DNA from: Bacteroidota bacterium
GTDB taxonomy: Bacteria > Bacteroidota > Bacteroidia > Chitinophagales > Saprospiraceae
Reading direction: 5' to 3'
Length of the DNA stretch: 54,662 nucleotides
Assembly: GCA_963169455.1 (NCBI GenBank)
Contig: CAUJDW010000035.1
Span: 1 to 54,662, forward strand
Below, in pieces: positions 1 through 8,167 of this stretch (the first letter of the stretch is position 1; every line of letters starts with the position of its first letter). A model generated the notes under the pieces. That model saw only the letters and a list, made by a program, of their open reading frames with translations. It was not told the origin of the DNA and did no database searches. The position numbers were made by a program, and so were the translations under genes.

Positions 1-118
1 CTTATTCCCGGCCGCTCAAATAAATTTGAGGGCTACTTATTCCCGGCCGCTCAAATAAATTTGAGGGCTACTTATTCCCGGCCGCTCAAATAAATTTGAG
101 GGCTACTTATTCCCGGCC
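1..118. repeat. Tandem array of a 35-bp unit
   Basis: Three complete identical 35-bp units (1-35, 36-70, 71-105) and the first 13 bases of a fourth. Each unit carries the near-palindrome CTCAAATAAATTTGAG, whose 7-bp arms CTCAAAT and ATTTGAG can pair across AA. The copies are directly adjacent, with no spacers. The array runs off the left edge, so its full length is unknown. No gene overlaps it convincingly. Confidence 0.95.
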
Positions 119-371
119 ATCCTGTAACGGCCCGCGACGCAGGCAAAGCCCCCCAAAGGCTTCCCGATTATCATTTCGCAGGCCACAGGCCCGCGTTCCA
201 ACCTAGCACGGGGCCTACCGGCCCGTCTCTGCGAGCCGGCCAAGCCTTCCGGCCTTCTGACCTTCCGGCCTTTTGACCTCCAAGACACTAATTTCTACCC
301 CATTTTTCCTATTTTCGCAGCTTCAAAGCAGAACTTTTTCACAGAAAAACCGCTTGGAAGACTGAGTAGTG
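119..371. other. Gene-free stretch with a short direct repeat
   Basis: No credible coding region was seen. Two adjacent 16-bp near-copies beginning CCTTCCGGCCTT lie at 245-260 and 261-276. The rest is GC-rich, low-complexity DNA between the 35-bp array and the leuS leader hairpin. Confidence 0.6.
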
Positions 372-483
372 TTCAAAAAACCAAGTTACCGCTTTACATT
401 TCGGCGATCAGGCTTGTCCTTCAGCCATCCTGATGGCTTGCGGCCTTCGCCTGATCGCCGTAACCGGCAACTTGTTTTTTGAG
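372..483. repeat. Long inverted repeat (hairpin) in the leuS leader
   Basis: A 112-base foldback ends 24 bases before the leuS start codon. The outer arms (372-391 and 465-483) are imperfect, pairing AAAAAAC(C)AAGTT with AACTTGTTTTTT. The middle arms CGGCGATCAGGC (402-413) and GCCTGATCGCCG (449-460) pair perfectly over 12 bp. The tip is AGCCATC/GATGGCT (423-429, 432-438). It could be a leader RNA structure or a dispersed MITE-like element; the sequence alone does not decide. Confidence 0.7.
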
Positions 484-507
484 TGTTTCTAAGCAAATAA
501 ACAAAAC

Positions 508-3321
508 ATGGATTATTCCCCACGCGACATCGAACAGAAGTGGAAGCAATACTGGGAGGACAATGACACCTACAAAGTGAGCAACCGCAGCGACAAGCCC
601 AAGTATTACGTGCTGGACATGTTCCCCTACCCTTCCGGCTCCGGCCTGCACGTCGGCCATCCGCTGGGGTATATCGCCTCCGATATCTACTCCCGCTACA
701 AGCGCCTCCAGGGTTTCAACGTGCTGCACCCCATGGGCTACGACGCCTTCGGGCTGCCGGCCGAGCAGTACGCCATCGAATCGGGGGTGCACCCGGCGGT
801 TTCGACTTTTGAAAACATCGCCCGCTTCCGCAAACAGATGGACAACCTGGGCTTCAGCTACGACTGGAGCCGCGAGGTGATGACCTGCGACCCGGCCTAT
901 TATAAATGGACCCAGTGGATTTTCCTGCAGTTGTTCCACCATTATTACGACACGGAGGCCGGTAAAGCCATGCCCATCGCCGGACTGACGGCCCGCTTTG
1001 AGCGGGAAGGCAACGCCGGGCTCCGGGCCGCCACCACCCAGGACCGCATCTTCAGCGCCGCCGAATGGAAAAACATGACAGCCCGGGAGAAAGACGAGGT
1101 GCTGATGAACTACCGCCTGGCCTACCGCAGGATCACCTACGTCAACTGGTGTGAAGCCCTGGGCACCGTGCTGGCCAACGACGAAGTCAAGGACGGCGTG
1201 TCCGAACGCGGCGGCTTCCCCGTGGAGCGAAAGCCGATGATGCAGTGGTCGCTGCGCATCACCGCCTACGCCGAGCGCCTGCTGAACGACCTGCAGGAAC
1301 TGGAGTGGTCCGATTCCATGAAAGCCATGCAGAGCAACTGGATCGGCCGTTCCGAAGGCGCTCAGTTGTTCTTCGATCTGGAAGGTTCCGATGAAAAGAT
1401 CGAGATATACACCACCCGTGCGGATACCATCTTCGGCGCCACCTTCATGGTGCTGGCCCCGGAACACGAGCTGGTGGCCAAACTGACGACGCCACAGCAG
1501 CAGGCAGCGGTAGATGAGTACCTGGAATACGTCAAAACCCGCTCCGAGCGCGACCGCGTGGCGGATGTCAAGGCCGTGACCGGCGCCTTCATCGGCGCTT
1601 ACGCCCTCAACCCCTTCAACGGCGCGAAAATTCCCATCTGGATCAGCGAGTACGTGCTGAAGGATTACGGCACGGGCGCCATCATGGCCGTGCCGGCCGA
1701 CGACGAACGCGACCGCCGCTTCGCCGAAAAGTTCGGGCTGGAGATTGTCGAGATCATCGACAAGTCGATGCACCCGGGCGCGACGATCGAGGACAAGCTG
1801 GGCATTATGATCAACTCCGATTTCCTGAATGGGCTGGAGGTGCTGGACGCCATCGAGGCCGTCATGCAGCGCATCGAGGAAATGGGCATCGGCAAACGCC
1901 AGGTCAACTACAAGCTGCGCGACGCCATCTACAGCCGGCAGCGCTACTGGGGCGAACCCTTCCCCATCATTTATGACCCCGAGGGCGCCGCCCACGCCAT
2001 GCCGCTGGAAGAACTGCCGCTGGAACTGCCCGAGCTGGATGACTTCAAACCCGCTTCCGGCGGCGTCTCCCCCCTGGGCCGGGCAACCGGCTGGGCCAAC
2101 CTGCCCAACGGCTGGAAGCGCGAAACCGACACCATGCCGGGCTTCGCCGGCTCCTCCTGGTACTTTCTGCGCTATATGGACGCCCGCAACCCGGAGGAAT
2201 TCGCCAGCCAGCAGGCCCTGGACTACTGGCGCGACGTTGACCTGTACATCGGCGGCACCGAACACGCCGTGGGGCACCTGATGTATTCCCGCTTCTGGCA
2301 TAAATTCCTGTACGACAAGAAGCTGGTTCCCACCAGAGAACCCTTCCGCAAACTGATCAACCAGGGCATGATCCAGGGCGTGATCGAGTCCATTTACTAC
2401 CACAAGGGCGAGCGCCGCTTCTACAGCGCCGAACTGGCCAGGGCCATGGACAAGAACAACTTCGCGGAAATCCCGGTGCACATCGACTTCGTGAGCGATT
2501 ACGGCTCCGACGACTCCTACCTGTCGGCCGAAGGAATCAGCCGGTTCAAAAACTGGCGCCCGGAATACAAGGACGCGGAATTCGCCTTCGCCCCCGGCAG
2601 CGACAGGTTCTACACCAAATCGGAAGTGGGCAAGATGTCCAAATCCAAGTTCAACGTCATCAACCCCGACGACGTTGTCGCACAGTACGGGGCCGACTGC
2701 TTCCGCATGTACGAAATGTTTCTGGGGCCCATCGAGCAGGCCAAGCCCTGGGACATCAAGGGCATCAGCGGGGTGTACAACTTCCTGCGCCGCTTCTGGA
2801 GCCTGTTCTTCGACGACAAGGGCCGCTTCCTGGTCAGTGAAGAAGCGCCTTCGAAGGAAGAGCTCAAGGTGCTGCACCAGGCCATCAAAAAGGTAAGTGA
2901 CGACATCGAGCGCTTCTCTTTCAATACCTGCGTGAGCGCCTTCATGGTGGCCGCCAACGAGCTGAAGCGGCTGAACTGCAACAAGCGCCAGGTGCTGGAG
3001 CCGATCGTGCAACTGATCGCCCCCTTTGCGCCTTTCGTGGCGGAAGAACTGTGGCATCGCCTGGGCCGCGAAGGCAGCATCCACGCCAACGGGCGCTTCC
3101 CGGAATTCCAGCCGGAACACCTGAAGCAGGACAGCATACAGTACCCCATCGCCATCAACGGCAAAACGCGCGGCACGGCGGATTTTCCCGCCGACGCCAG
3201 CAGGGAAGAGCTGGAAAAGGCCGCTACCGAACTGGATGTGGTCAAAAAGTGGGCCGATGGCAAGGCGATCCGCAAGGTGGTCGTAGTGCCGGGCCGGATG
3301 ATCAATATTGTAATTGGGTAA
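508..3321 (+). CDS. leuS: Leucyl-tRNA synthetase
   Basis: This cytoplasmic class Ia aminoacyl-tRNA synthetase (937 residues) charges tRNA-Leu with leucine using ATP. The HIGH-type ATP-binding motif is HVGHPLGY at residue 48, and KMSKSKFN follows near residue 709. The connective-peptide editing domain lies between them, including the stretch TTRADTIFGATFM and the later GTGAIMAVPADDERDRRFA. The C-terminal anticodon-binding domain contains LIAPFAPFVAEELWHRLG. The protein is somewhat longer than the roughly 860 residues of the E. coli enzyme, mainly through insertions in the first 250 residues and before KMSKS, as is usual in Bacteroidota. The ATG at 508 opens directly on the expected N-terminus MDYSPRDIEQKWKQYW. 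It is a single gene whose leader contains the 372-483 hairpin. A 971-residue open frame on the opposite strand is a composition artefact. Confidence 0.98.
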   Translation: MDYSPRDIEQKWKQYWEDNDTYKVSNRSDKPKYYVLDMFPYPSGSGLHVGHPLGYIASDIYSRYKRLQGFNVLHPMGYDAFGLPAEQYAIESGVHPAVSTFENIARFRKQMDNLGFSYDWSREVMTCDPAYYKWTQWIFLQLFHHYYDTEAGKAMPIAGLTARFEREGNAGLRAATTQDRIFSAAEWKNMTAREKDEVLMNYRLAYRRITYVNWCEALGTVLANDEVKDGVSERGGFPVERKPMMQWSLRITAYAERLLNDLQELEWSDSMKAMQSNWIGRSEGAQLFFDLEGSDEKIEIYTTRADTIFGATFMVLAPEHELVAKLTTPQQQAAVDEYLEYVKTRSERDRVADVKAVTGAFIGAYALNPFNGAKIPIWISEYVLKDYGTGAIMAVPADDERDRRFAEKFGLEIVEIIDKSMHPGATIEDKLGIMINSDFLNGLEVLDAIEAVMQRIEEMGIGKRQVNYKLRDAIYSRQRYWGEPFPIIYDPEGAAHAMPLEELPLELPELDDFKPASGGVSPLGRATGWANLPNGWKRETDTMPGFAGSSWYFLRYMDARNPEEFASQQALDYWRDVDLYIGGTEHAVGHLMYSRFWHKFLYDKKLVPTREPFRKLINQGMIQGVIESIYYHKGERRFYSAELARAMDKNNFAEIPVHIDFVSDYGSDDSYLSAEGISRFKNWRPEYKDAEFAFAPGSDRFYTKSEVGKMSKSKFNVINPDDVVAQYGADCFRMYEMFLGPIEQAKPWDIKGISGVYNFLRRFWSLFFDDKGRFLVSEEAPSKEELKVLHQAIKKVSDDIERFSFNTCVSAFMVAANELKRLNCNKRQVLEPIVQLIAPFAPFVAEELWHRLGREGSIHANGRFPEFQPEHLKQDSIQYPIAINGKTRGTADFPADASREELEKAATELDVVKKWADGKAIRKVVVVPGRMINIVIG

Positions 3322-3327
3322 GAGGCT

Positions 3328-3374
3328 GGCAGGCATTCCTCTCCTTGAGCAACGCAGCGGGAGGAATGCCTGCC
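3328..3374. terminator. Bidirectional hairpin between leuS and a convergent lipoprotein gene
   Basis: Perfect 14-bp arms GGCAGGCATTCCTC (3328-3341) and GAGGAATGCCTGCC (3361-3374) enclose a 19-base loop. It starts seven bases after the leuS stop and lies before the end of the convergent gene at 3419. There is no long T-run, so calling it a terminator rests on position and symmetry. Confidence 0.6.
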
Positions 3375-3418
3375 TGAAGCAGCAAAACCCCTTTTACGGC
3401 CGAAAGGCAGTCAATTGC

Positions 3419-3832
3419 CTACTGCTTCCTGTACACCAGCCGCGCCCCGTCCCAGGGCGTCCCGTCGTGGATGAGCTGTTCGTTCTCCAGTATCAAAAAT
3501 GATGGATGGCCATATACCGGGCAATCCGAGCTTTCCTCCTGGTAGGTGAGATTGAATTTCCGGGGCATTTCATCTTCCTGCTGGAAAGTACCGTCAATCG
3601 AACAGTTTTCTTCCGTCAGGAATTTGGTGAAGGTGCTATCAGGGCGGAATTCAAAGGTTTCCGGAGTATCGCCTTCCGTATAAGTGGTTACCTCACTCGT
3701 CCAGGGGTTGAACGTTTCGGCCAATATCCAGCGGCCTTCAATGCCATCGGGCTTGCCGGAGCAGTCCTTTTCTTTCTGGCAGGCCAGTTGGAAAGCGATA
3801 GAGAGGAGGATAAAAAAGGTTAGAAGTCGCAT
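3419..3832 (-). CDS. Small lipoprotein, lipocalin-like
   Basis: A 137-residue protein of unknown function. The start was placed at 3832 because the protein then opens with a lipoprotein signal, MRLLTFFILLSIAFQLACQ, with the lipobox cysteine at residue 18; a longer reading would put an implausible leader in front. The mature part has the pattern IEGRWILAETFNPW ... ETFEFRPDSTFTKF ... GTFQQED ... LILENEQLIHDG, the alternating strands of the small lipocalin-like domain common in Bacteroidota lipoproteins. Two further cysteines (in NCSIDG and DCPVYG) may pair. It converges on leuS and is divergent from the M28 peptidase gene. The fold assignment is an inference from strand pattern, not from a recognised catalytic motif. 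Confidence 0.75.
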   Translation of the reverse strand: MRLLTFFILLSIAFQLACQKEKDCSGKPDGIEGRWILAETFNPWTSEVTTYTEGDTPETFEFRPDSTFTKFLTEENCSIDGTFQQEDEMPRKFNLTYQEESSDCPVYGHPSFLILENEQLIHDGTPWDGARLVYRKQ

Positions 3833-3852
3833 AATGCCAGTTGGGTTAATTA

Positions 3853-3860
3853 TAAATTTG
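3853..3860 (+). promoter_or_regulatory. Candidate -7 element TAAATTTG
   Basis: Matches the Bacteroidota -7 consensus TAnnTTTG and lies 77 bases before the M28 peptidase start. No good -33 TTG element is seen at the usual distance, so support is modest. Confidence 0.35.
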
Positions 3861-3936
3861 GATGCAAAAGACAGGACGATTGTGTGGAAGAAAATGTTGG
3901 GCATCCTGGAAAAAGCATAAAAAACAAGCGCAAGTT

Positions 3937-4890
3937 ATGGTTTTGAGAATACTCAACCTCAGCTTTTACCTCCTGCCCGCCCTCTGCCTTCACGCCCAGC
4001 CCTCCATTCTGCCCGACAGCCTGCTGGCCCACGTCCGCGAGCTGTCCGACAACCGTTATGAGGGGCGGCGCACCCAGGAGCCCGGCAACCTGATGGCGGG
4101 CGAGTACCTGTTGCAACGCTTCCGGGCCATGGGGCTGAAGCCTTTGGATACCAGCTACGTCCACTCCTTTCGCTTTTACAACCGCTGGCTCAGGGAAAGC
4201 TTCACGGGGCGCAACATCATCGGTTATGTACGGGGTTCTGTTTATCCGGACAAGTACATCGTGCTGAGCGCGCATTACGACCACGTGGGGCGGAAAAATT
4301 CAAAAATTTACAACGGAGCGGATGACAACGCTTCCGGCACGGGCGCACTGCTGGAAATAGCCCGCCATTTCAGCCAGCATCCGCCACGGCACTCCATCAT
4401 TTTTGCCGCTTTTGACGCCGAGGAACTCGGGCTGCAGGGCGCCGGCGCTTTCGTGGACGAGCCGCCCATTCCGCTCGAAAATATCCTGTTCGACCTCAAT
4501 ATGGATATGGTCAGCCGCAACGCGAAAAATGAGCTTTACATCTGCGGGGCAAAGCACTACCCATTCTTCCGGGCTCCGCTGGAAAAACTGGCGGAGGGCC
4601 ACCCTCTGTCCATCCTTTTCGGCCACGACGAACCCGTTCCCACCCCCCAGGACGACTGGACCATGTCATCCGACCACGGGCGTTTTCACCAGAAAGGCAT
4701 TCCCTTCCTCTACTTCGGCGTGGAAGACCACGAAGATTACCACCAGCCCACTGACGATTTCGAACGCATCATGCCGGAATTTTATACCAAAGCCGTTGGT
4801 TTCATCCTGGAAAGCCTGCTTTGGCTGGATGGGAACTGGGAGGAAATCGGGAGTGGAAAAACGGAAAGCGAAAGGCAGGGCAAACACTGA
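3937..4890 (+). CDS. Secreted M28-family metallopeptidase
   Basis: A 317-residue zinc aminopeptidase-type hydrolase, probably periplasmic or secreted. The start at 3937 gives a clean signal peptide, MVLRILNLSFYLLPALCLHAQ; an upstream in-frame start at 3862 would place a basic stretch ahead of it. The metal site is visible: LSAHYDHVG with His113, GADDNASGTGALLEIA carrying the bridging Asp, DAEELGLQGAG with the catalytic and ligand Glu pair, LNMDMVSRN with the third acid, and DHEDYHQPTDD with the last His. All M28 ligands therefore appear to be present. Substrate specificity cannot be read from the sequence. The gene is convergent with the TapB-like gene, and a 7-bp minisatellite lies 50 bases beyond its stop. 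Confidence 0.9.
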   Translation: MVLRILNLSFYLLPALCLHAQPSILPDSLLAHVRELSDNRYEGRRTQEPGNLMAGEYLLQRFRAMGLKPLDTSYVHSFRFYNRWLRESFTGRNIIGYVRGSVYPDKYIVLSAHYDHVGRKNSKIYNGADDNASGTGALLEIARHFSQHPPRHSIIFAAFDAEELGLQGAGAFVDEPPIPLENILFDLNMDMVSRNAKNELYICGAKHYPFFRAPLEKLAEGHPLSILFGHDEPVPTPQDDWTMSSDHGRFHQKGIPFLYFGVEDHEDYHQPTDDFERIMPEFYTKAVGFILESLLWLDGNWEEIGSGKTESERQGKH

Positions 4891-4940
4891 CCTCCTCGTT
4901 CCGGCTTCTTACCCGCCCAATCCCGGCAGGCGTCGGGAGA

Positions 4941-5049
4941 ACTTCCCACTTCCCACTTCCGACTTCCCACTTCCCACTTCCGACTTCCCACTTCCCACTT
5001 CCCACTTCCCACTTCCCACTTCCCACTTCCCACTTCCCACTTCCCACTT
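4941..5049. repeat. 7-bp minisatellite (TTCCCAC)n
   Basis: About 15 tandem copies of a 7-base unit, TTCCCAC, with two variant copies reading TTCCGAC. It fills the gap between the convergent M28 and TapB-like genes. Read on the minus strand it is GGGAAGT repeated, that is, G3 tracts separated by four bases. Confidence 0.95.
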
Positions 5050-5056
5050 TGAAACC

Positions 5057-5743
5057 CTATTTCTCAAATTTGGTCAACTCCATATACCCTTCGAGGTTGC
5101 CCTTTTTGTCGTAGGTTTCGGAGCGGACCACGCCCACGCCTTCGGCGTAGTAGTCGATGGAAGTCATGGTTTTGGCGATCATCATTTTGACGTCGGTATC
5201 CTGGCTGATCTTATAGCAGTTGAAGATGCCGGCAGGCGTCGTGATTTCCTCTCTGCCCAGCACTTTGCGGTTGGTGATGTTGACGGTCATATTGATAATA
5301 TTGACCCCGCCGGAGCCTGCCTTGATCGTGGTGGAAGCATCGGGCAGCATCTGGCCCGGCTCCAGTTTGCTGGGCAGGACGAGGCCGTCGCCATCTATGC
5401 TGACTTCCATGCTGGCGAAAGACTGTTGCATGGCCGGGCTTATCAGGCTGCTGGCGTCCATGGTGATGATGCCGTTCTCGCAGCGCACCTCGTAGGCGCC
5501 GGCAAACTGTTCCTTGCCCTTGTCATCGCGGATGCTGCTGCTGACGCTGGCTATGGCGGCGCTGCCGGAAGCCTCCACCGTAGTGATGGTGCTGGTGGTC
5601 GAGCTTTCCACTTTGCCCTTTTTATTGTAGGAGGTGTACTCCATGGTTACACCCTGCCGGAAAGGGTAAAAAATGGAACAATCCTGAGCCTGCGCGGCTA
5701 CCGCCACCAGAAATGCTGATAAAACAAGCGCATAGGTCTTCAT
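5057..5743 (-). CDS. Secreted TapB/DUF3108-like protein
   Basis: A 228-residue exported protein with a typical signal peptide (MKTYALVLSAFLVAVAAQAQ). The mature part begins DCSIFYPFRQGVTMEYTSYNKKGKVESS and ends with YYAEGVGVVRSETYDKKGNLEGYMELTKFEK. This arrangement, a YPFRxG opening and a GVGxVRSExYD closing stretch, is that of the TapB/DUF3108-like beta-strand-rich family. Its members are periplasmic proteins of unknown biochemical role, usually annotated from this pattern alone. The middle contains TTPAGIFNCYKISQDTDVKM, also usual for the family. No catalytic residues are evident. It stands alone between the minisatellite and a MITE-like element. Confidence 0.75.
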   Translation of the reverse strand: MKTYALVLSAFLVAVAAQAQDCSIFYPFRQGVTMEYTSYNKKGKVESSTTSTITTVEASGSAAIASVSSSIRDDKGKEQFAGAYEVRCENGIITMDASSLISPAMQQSFASMEVSIDGDGLVLPSKLEPGQMLPDASTTIKAGSGGVNIINMTVNITNRKVLGREEITTPAGIFNCYKISQDTDVKMMIAKTMTSIDYYAEGVGVVRSETYDKKGNLEGYMELTKFEK

Positions 5744-5781
5744 CAGTAAGCAGATTTTAGTTTTTTAATGATTCCTTTTAC

Positions 5782-5910
5782 TAAGTAGTCGGACACATTT
5801 AGCAGAAACAATAAAACAATCCAACAATTTAACCCAAGCCCCAGGAACAATGCTGTTGACGCCGTATTTCCGAAGCAGTATGAGTGACAATAAATGCGTC
5901 CAACTACTTA
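5782..5910. mobile_element. MITE-like element with 20-bp terminal inverted repeats
   Basis: The ends 5782-5801 (begins TAAGTAGTCGGAC) and 5891-5910 (ends GTCCAACTACTTA) are inverted repeats that match at 18 of 20 positions. The 129-bp element has no coding capacity. No convincing target-site duplication was found. It probably derives from a DNA transposon whose transposase is elsewhere in the genome. Confidence 0.6.
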
Positions 5911-5976
5911 CCATAAGGATAATTGTTGAGACGGTTTTCCATAAGGAACAGGTGTTAAAAAAACATTAAAACCAGC

Positions 5977-8046
5977 TCAAAACGATAGGTTTTCCAAGGG
6001 AATGGGGCCTTTTTCCCCACCCGGGGGCTGCCATTCCACTTTCAGTTCATCGCTGCCATCTCCTTCGAAATACAACACCCGGATGCTGTGCCAGCCCCGC
6101 GCCAGGGGCGCCTGCCCCATGATTTCTCTGGCGCCGTGCAGCCCGTCATTATCCACCACCAGTTTGCCGTCGATGAATAACCGGCTGCCGTCATCCGACC
6201 GGGTGAAAAAGCGGTACACCTCATCGGCCGGAATGAATAGGTTGGCATTGAACTCGAAACCGTAGTGGTCGCCGCGCTGCCGGGGGGCCAATGAGAAAGC
6301 CCCGGCCGCGCCCGTTTGCTTTGCCTTCGCCTGCTTCAGCTCAGCGACGCTCTTCCAAACGCCCTCGTAATAAGCGTACTGCAGGCCCGGCTGCGCGCCC
6401 TTTTCCGCCCCTGCGGGCCAGGGGCTTACCTTTTCCAGTTTCCGCGACAGCAGCCCGCTTGCCGGCTGCCCATCCCTGAAAAGGCGCACCTTTACCATGG
6501 TGCTTTCCGAAAACACGAGCGGCTCGCTGTACTTAGGGGAATTGGGCGAGGGCTCCGACCCATCGGTGGTGTAATGCACGCTGATATCCGGCAGGGCCGG
6601 CTGTTCCACTTCCAGCTTTCCCTGATGGACGAAGATGCCGCTTTCCACCTTTACCTCCGGCAACGGGTATATGGCCACCGGCCCCCGGCACTGCAGGACG
6701 ATGACGGTGTTGATAGTATCCAGCGGTTGGGCCGGGAGGTTGACCACCAGCGCATCTTCCTCCCGCCTGACATCCAGAGCAGTATGGGGCGCCGCCAGCA
6801 GGTATGCTTTCTCTGCTTCGTTGGCCACGCCCGGCAGGTGCAATTGGCCGGATTCCGGAAAGTCGAAAACGTGAAGGTACAATATAAAGCCTTCGGCCTC
6901 GCGCTTCAACGTTACCCGGCCCCAGTCGAAAGCACCCAAAGGGCTGGCTTCGGCGCCGTAGATGGATTCCCCGTTCACGGCCATCCACCGGCCCATAGCC
7001 TCCAGCCGTTCCACGCTTTCCGGCGGGAACTGCCCGTTGGCCATGGGGCCGACATTAAGCAGGAAGTTGCCGCCCTTGGAAGCGATATCCGCCAGCTTGT
7101 GCAGCAAATCTTCACTTGATTTCCATACCGTGTCGTTCTTGTTATATCCCCAGTGCCTGTTCATAGTCATGCAGCTTTCCCAATCCACACCTGGAAATCC
7201 GGTATCGGGGATTTCCTGCTCCGGGGTGCCGAAGTCGCCGCGATAATCACCGCCTTCCAGCGTCATGCCGTGCATGCCCTGCCGCCCCTTGTCCACGCGG
7301 TTGTTGATAATGATAGCCGGGGCCAGGCTGCGCACATAATCGTGAAGATCCTTTCCGTATTCGTGGGTCCAGGTTTCTTCCCACTCCCCATCGAACCACA
7401 GCACTCCGATGTCGCCATACTCCGTCACCAGTTGTTTCAGCTGAGCTTTCATGTAATCGATGTAGCGGCTGAAATCCGCCCCTTGCGCACTTCGATCCGT
7501 TTCCCAGGGGCGGCGGGGCAGGTAGTCGGGATGGCGCCAGTCCATGATGGAGTGGTAAAAGCACAGCTTCATGCCTTCCTCCCGGCAGGCGCCGGACAGC
7601 TCCTTGAGGATGTCGCGCTTAAAAGGCGTGCTCATTACGTCGAACTCCGAATTCCTCGCATCGAAGAGGCAGAAGCCGTCGTGGTGTTTGCTGGTGATGA
7701 CGATGTATTTCATGCCGGCCTGTTTGGCAAGGCGCACCCAGGCCCGGGCGTCGAAGTCGACGGGGTTGAACTGAGGGGCAAATTCGTCATAAGTTTCCAG
7801 CGGGATCCGGGCCGAATGGCGGATCCACTCGCCGTAATCCGTTTCCCCTTTCCACTCGCCGGCGGGGATAGCGTACAAGCCCCAGTGGATAAACAAGCCG
7901 AAGCGGGCCTCCCGCCACCAGGCCATGCGCTCGTTTTGGCTGAGCAAGGGCGCGCCGGCGCCCGGCGCCTCCGAAGCATTTTGACAGAACAGGGCGAAAG
8001 GCAAAACCACCAGGAATAAGAAGCTGATAATCGGCCGGTTTTTCAT
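5977..8046 (-). CDS. Secreted GH29 alpha-L-fucosidase with PA14 domain
   Basis: A 689-residue exo-glycosidase that removes alpha-L-fucose from glycans. ATG at 8046 gives the signal peptide MKNRPIISFLFLVVLPFALFCQ; the longer frame would need a TTG start. The GH29 barrel occupies roughly residues 40-390: FGLFIHWGLYAIPAGEW, YIVITSKHHDGFCLFD, and VLWFDGEWEETW, whose Asp (about residue 219) is the expected nucleophile. A beta-sandwich follows, then a chitobiase-C-like segment (VHYTTDGSEPSPNSPKYSEP). The end is a PA14-like lectin domain (YYEGVWKSVAELKQ, FFTRSDDGSRLFIDGKLVVDN). No SusC/SusD pair or other glycosidase lies nearby, so it is not part of a visible polysaccharide utilisation locus. No T9SS tail is present. 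Confidence 0.93.
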   Translation of the reverse strand: MKNRPIISFLFLVVLPFALFCQNASEAPGAGAPLLSQNERMAWWREARFGLFIHWGLYAIPAGEWKGETDYGEWIRHSARIPLETYDEFAPQFNPVDFDARAWVRLAKQAGMKYIVITSKHHDGFCLFDARNSEFDVMSTPFKRDILKELSGACREEGMKLCFYHSIMDWRHPDYLPRRPWETDRSAQGADFSRYIDYMKAQLKQLVTEYGDIGVLWFDGEWEETWTHEYGKDLHDYVRSLAPAIIINNRVDKGRQGMHGMTLEGGDYRGDFGTPEQEIPDTGFPGVDWESCMTMNRHWGYNKNDTVWKSSEDLLHKLADIASKGGNFLLNVGPMANGQFPPESVERLEAMGRWMAVNGESIYGAEASPLGAFDWGRVTLKREAEGFILYLHVFDFPESGQLHLPGVANEAEKAYLLAAPHTALDVRREEDALVVNLPAQPLDTINTVIVLQCRGPVAIYPLPEVKVESGIFVHQGKLEVEQPALPDISVHYTTDGSEPSPNSPKYSEPLVFSESTMVKVRLFRDGQPASGLLSRKLEKVSPWPAGAEKGAQPGLQYAYYEGVWKSVAELKQAKAKQTGAAGAFSLAPRQRGDHYGFEFNANLFIPADEVYRFFTRSDDGSRLFIDGKLVVDNDGLHGAREIMGQAPLARGWHSIRVLYFEGDGSDELKVEWQPPGGEKGPIPLENLSF

Positions 8047-8167
8047 AACTTGTTGTTGAGGTTTTCTTTTTTCCAAACAAAATAGGCAGATTTCGCTTTT
8101 ACCAACTTATTCAGGCAGCATTTTGAATTCGTTTTTCACTCAACAACCTCACTAAAAACCTGGCATC

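Noticed and set aside
1-118. Possible CRISPR array
   Set aside because: The 35-bp units are directly adjacent with no variable spacers, and no cas genes are nearby.
421-3336. 971-residue open frame antisense to leuS
   Set aside because: The plus frame is an unmistakable leucyl-tRNA synthetase. The antisense frame is open only because of GC-biased codon use and shows no recognisable family.
5977-8046. Polysaccharide utilisation locus around the fucosidase
   Set aside because: No SusC/SusD pair, sulfatase or other glycosidase lies nearby; the TonB receptors are elsewhere and in other contexts.
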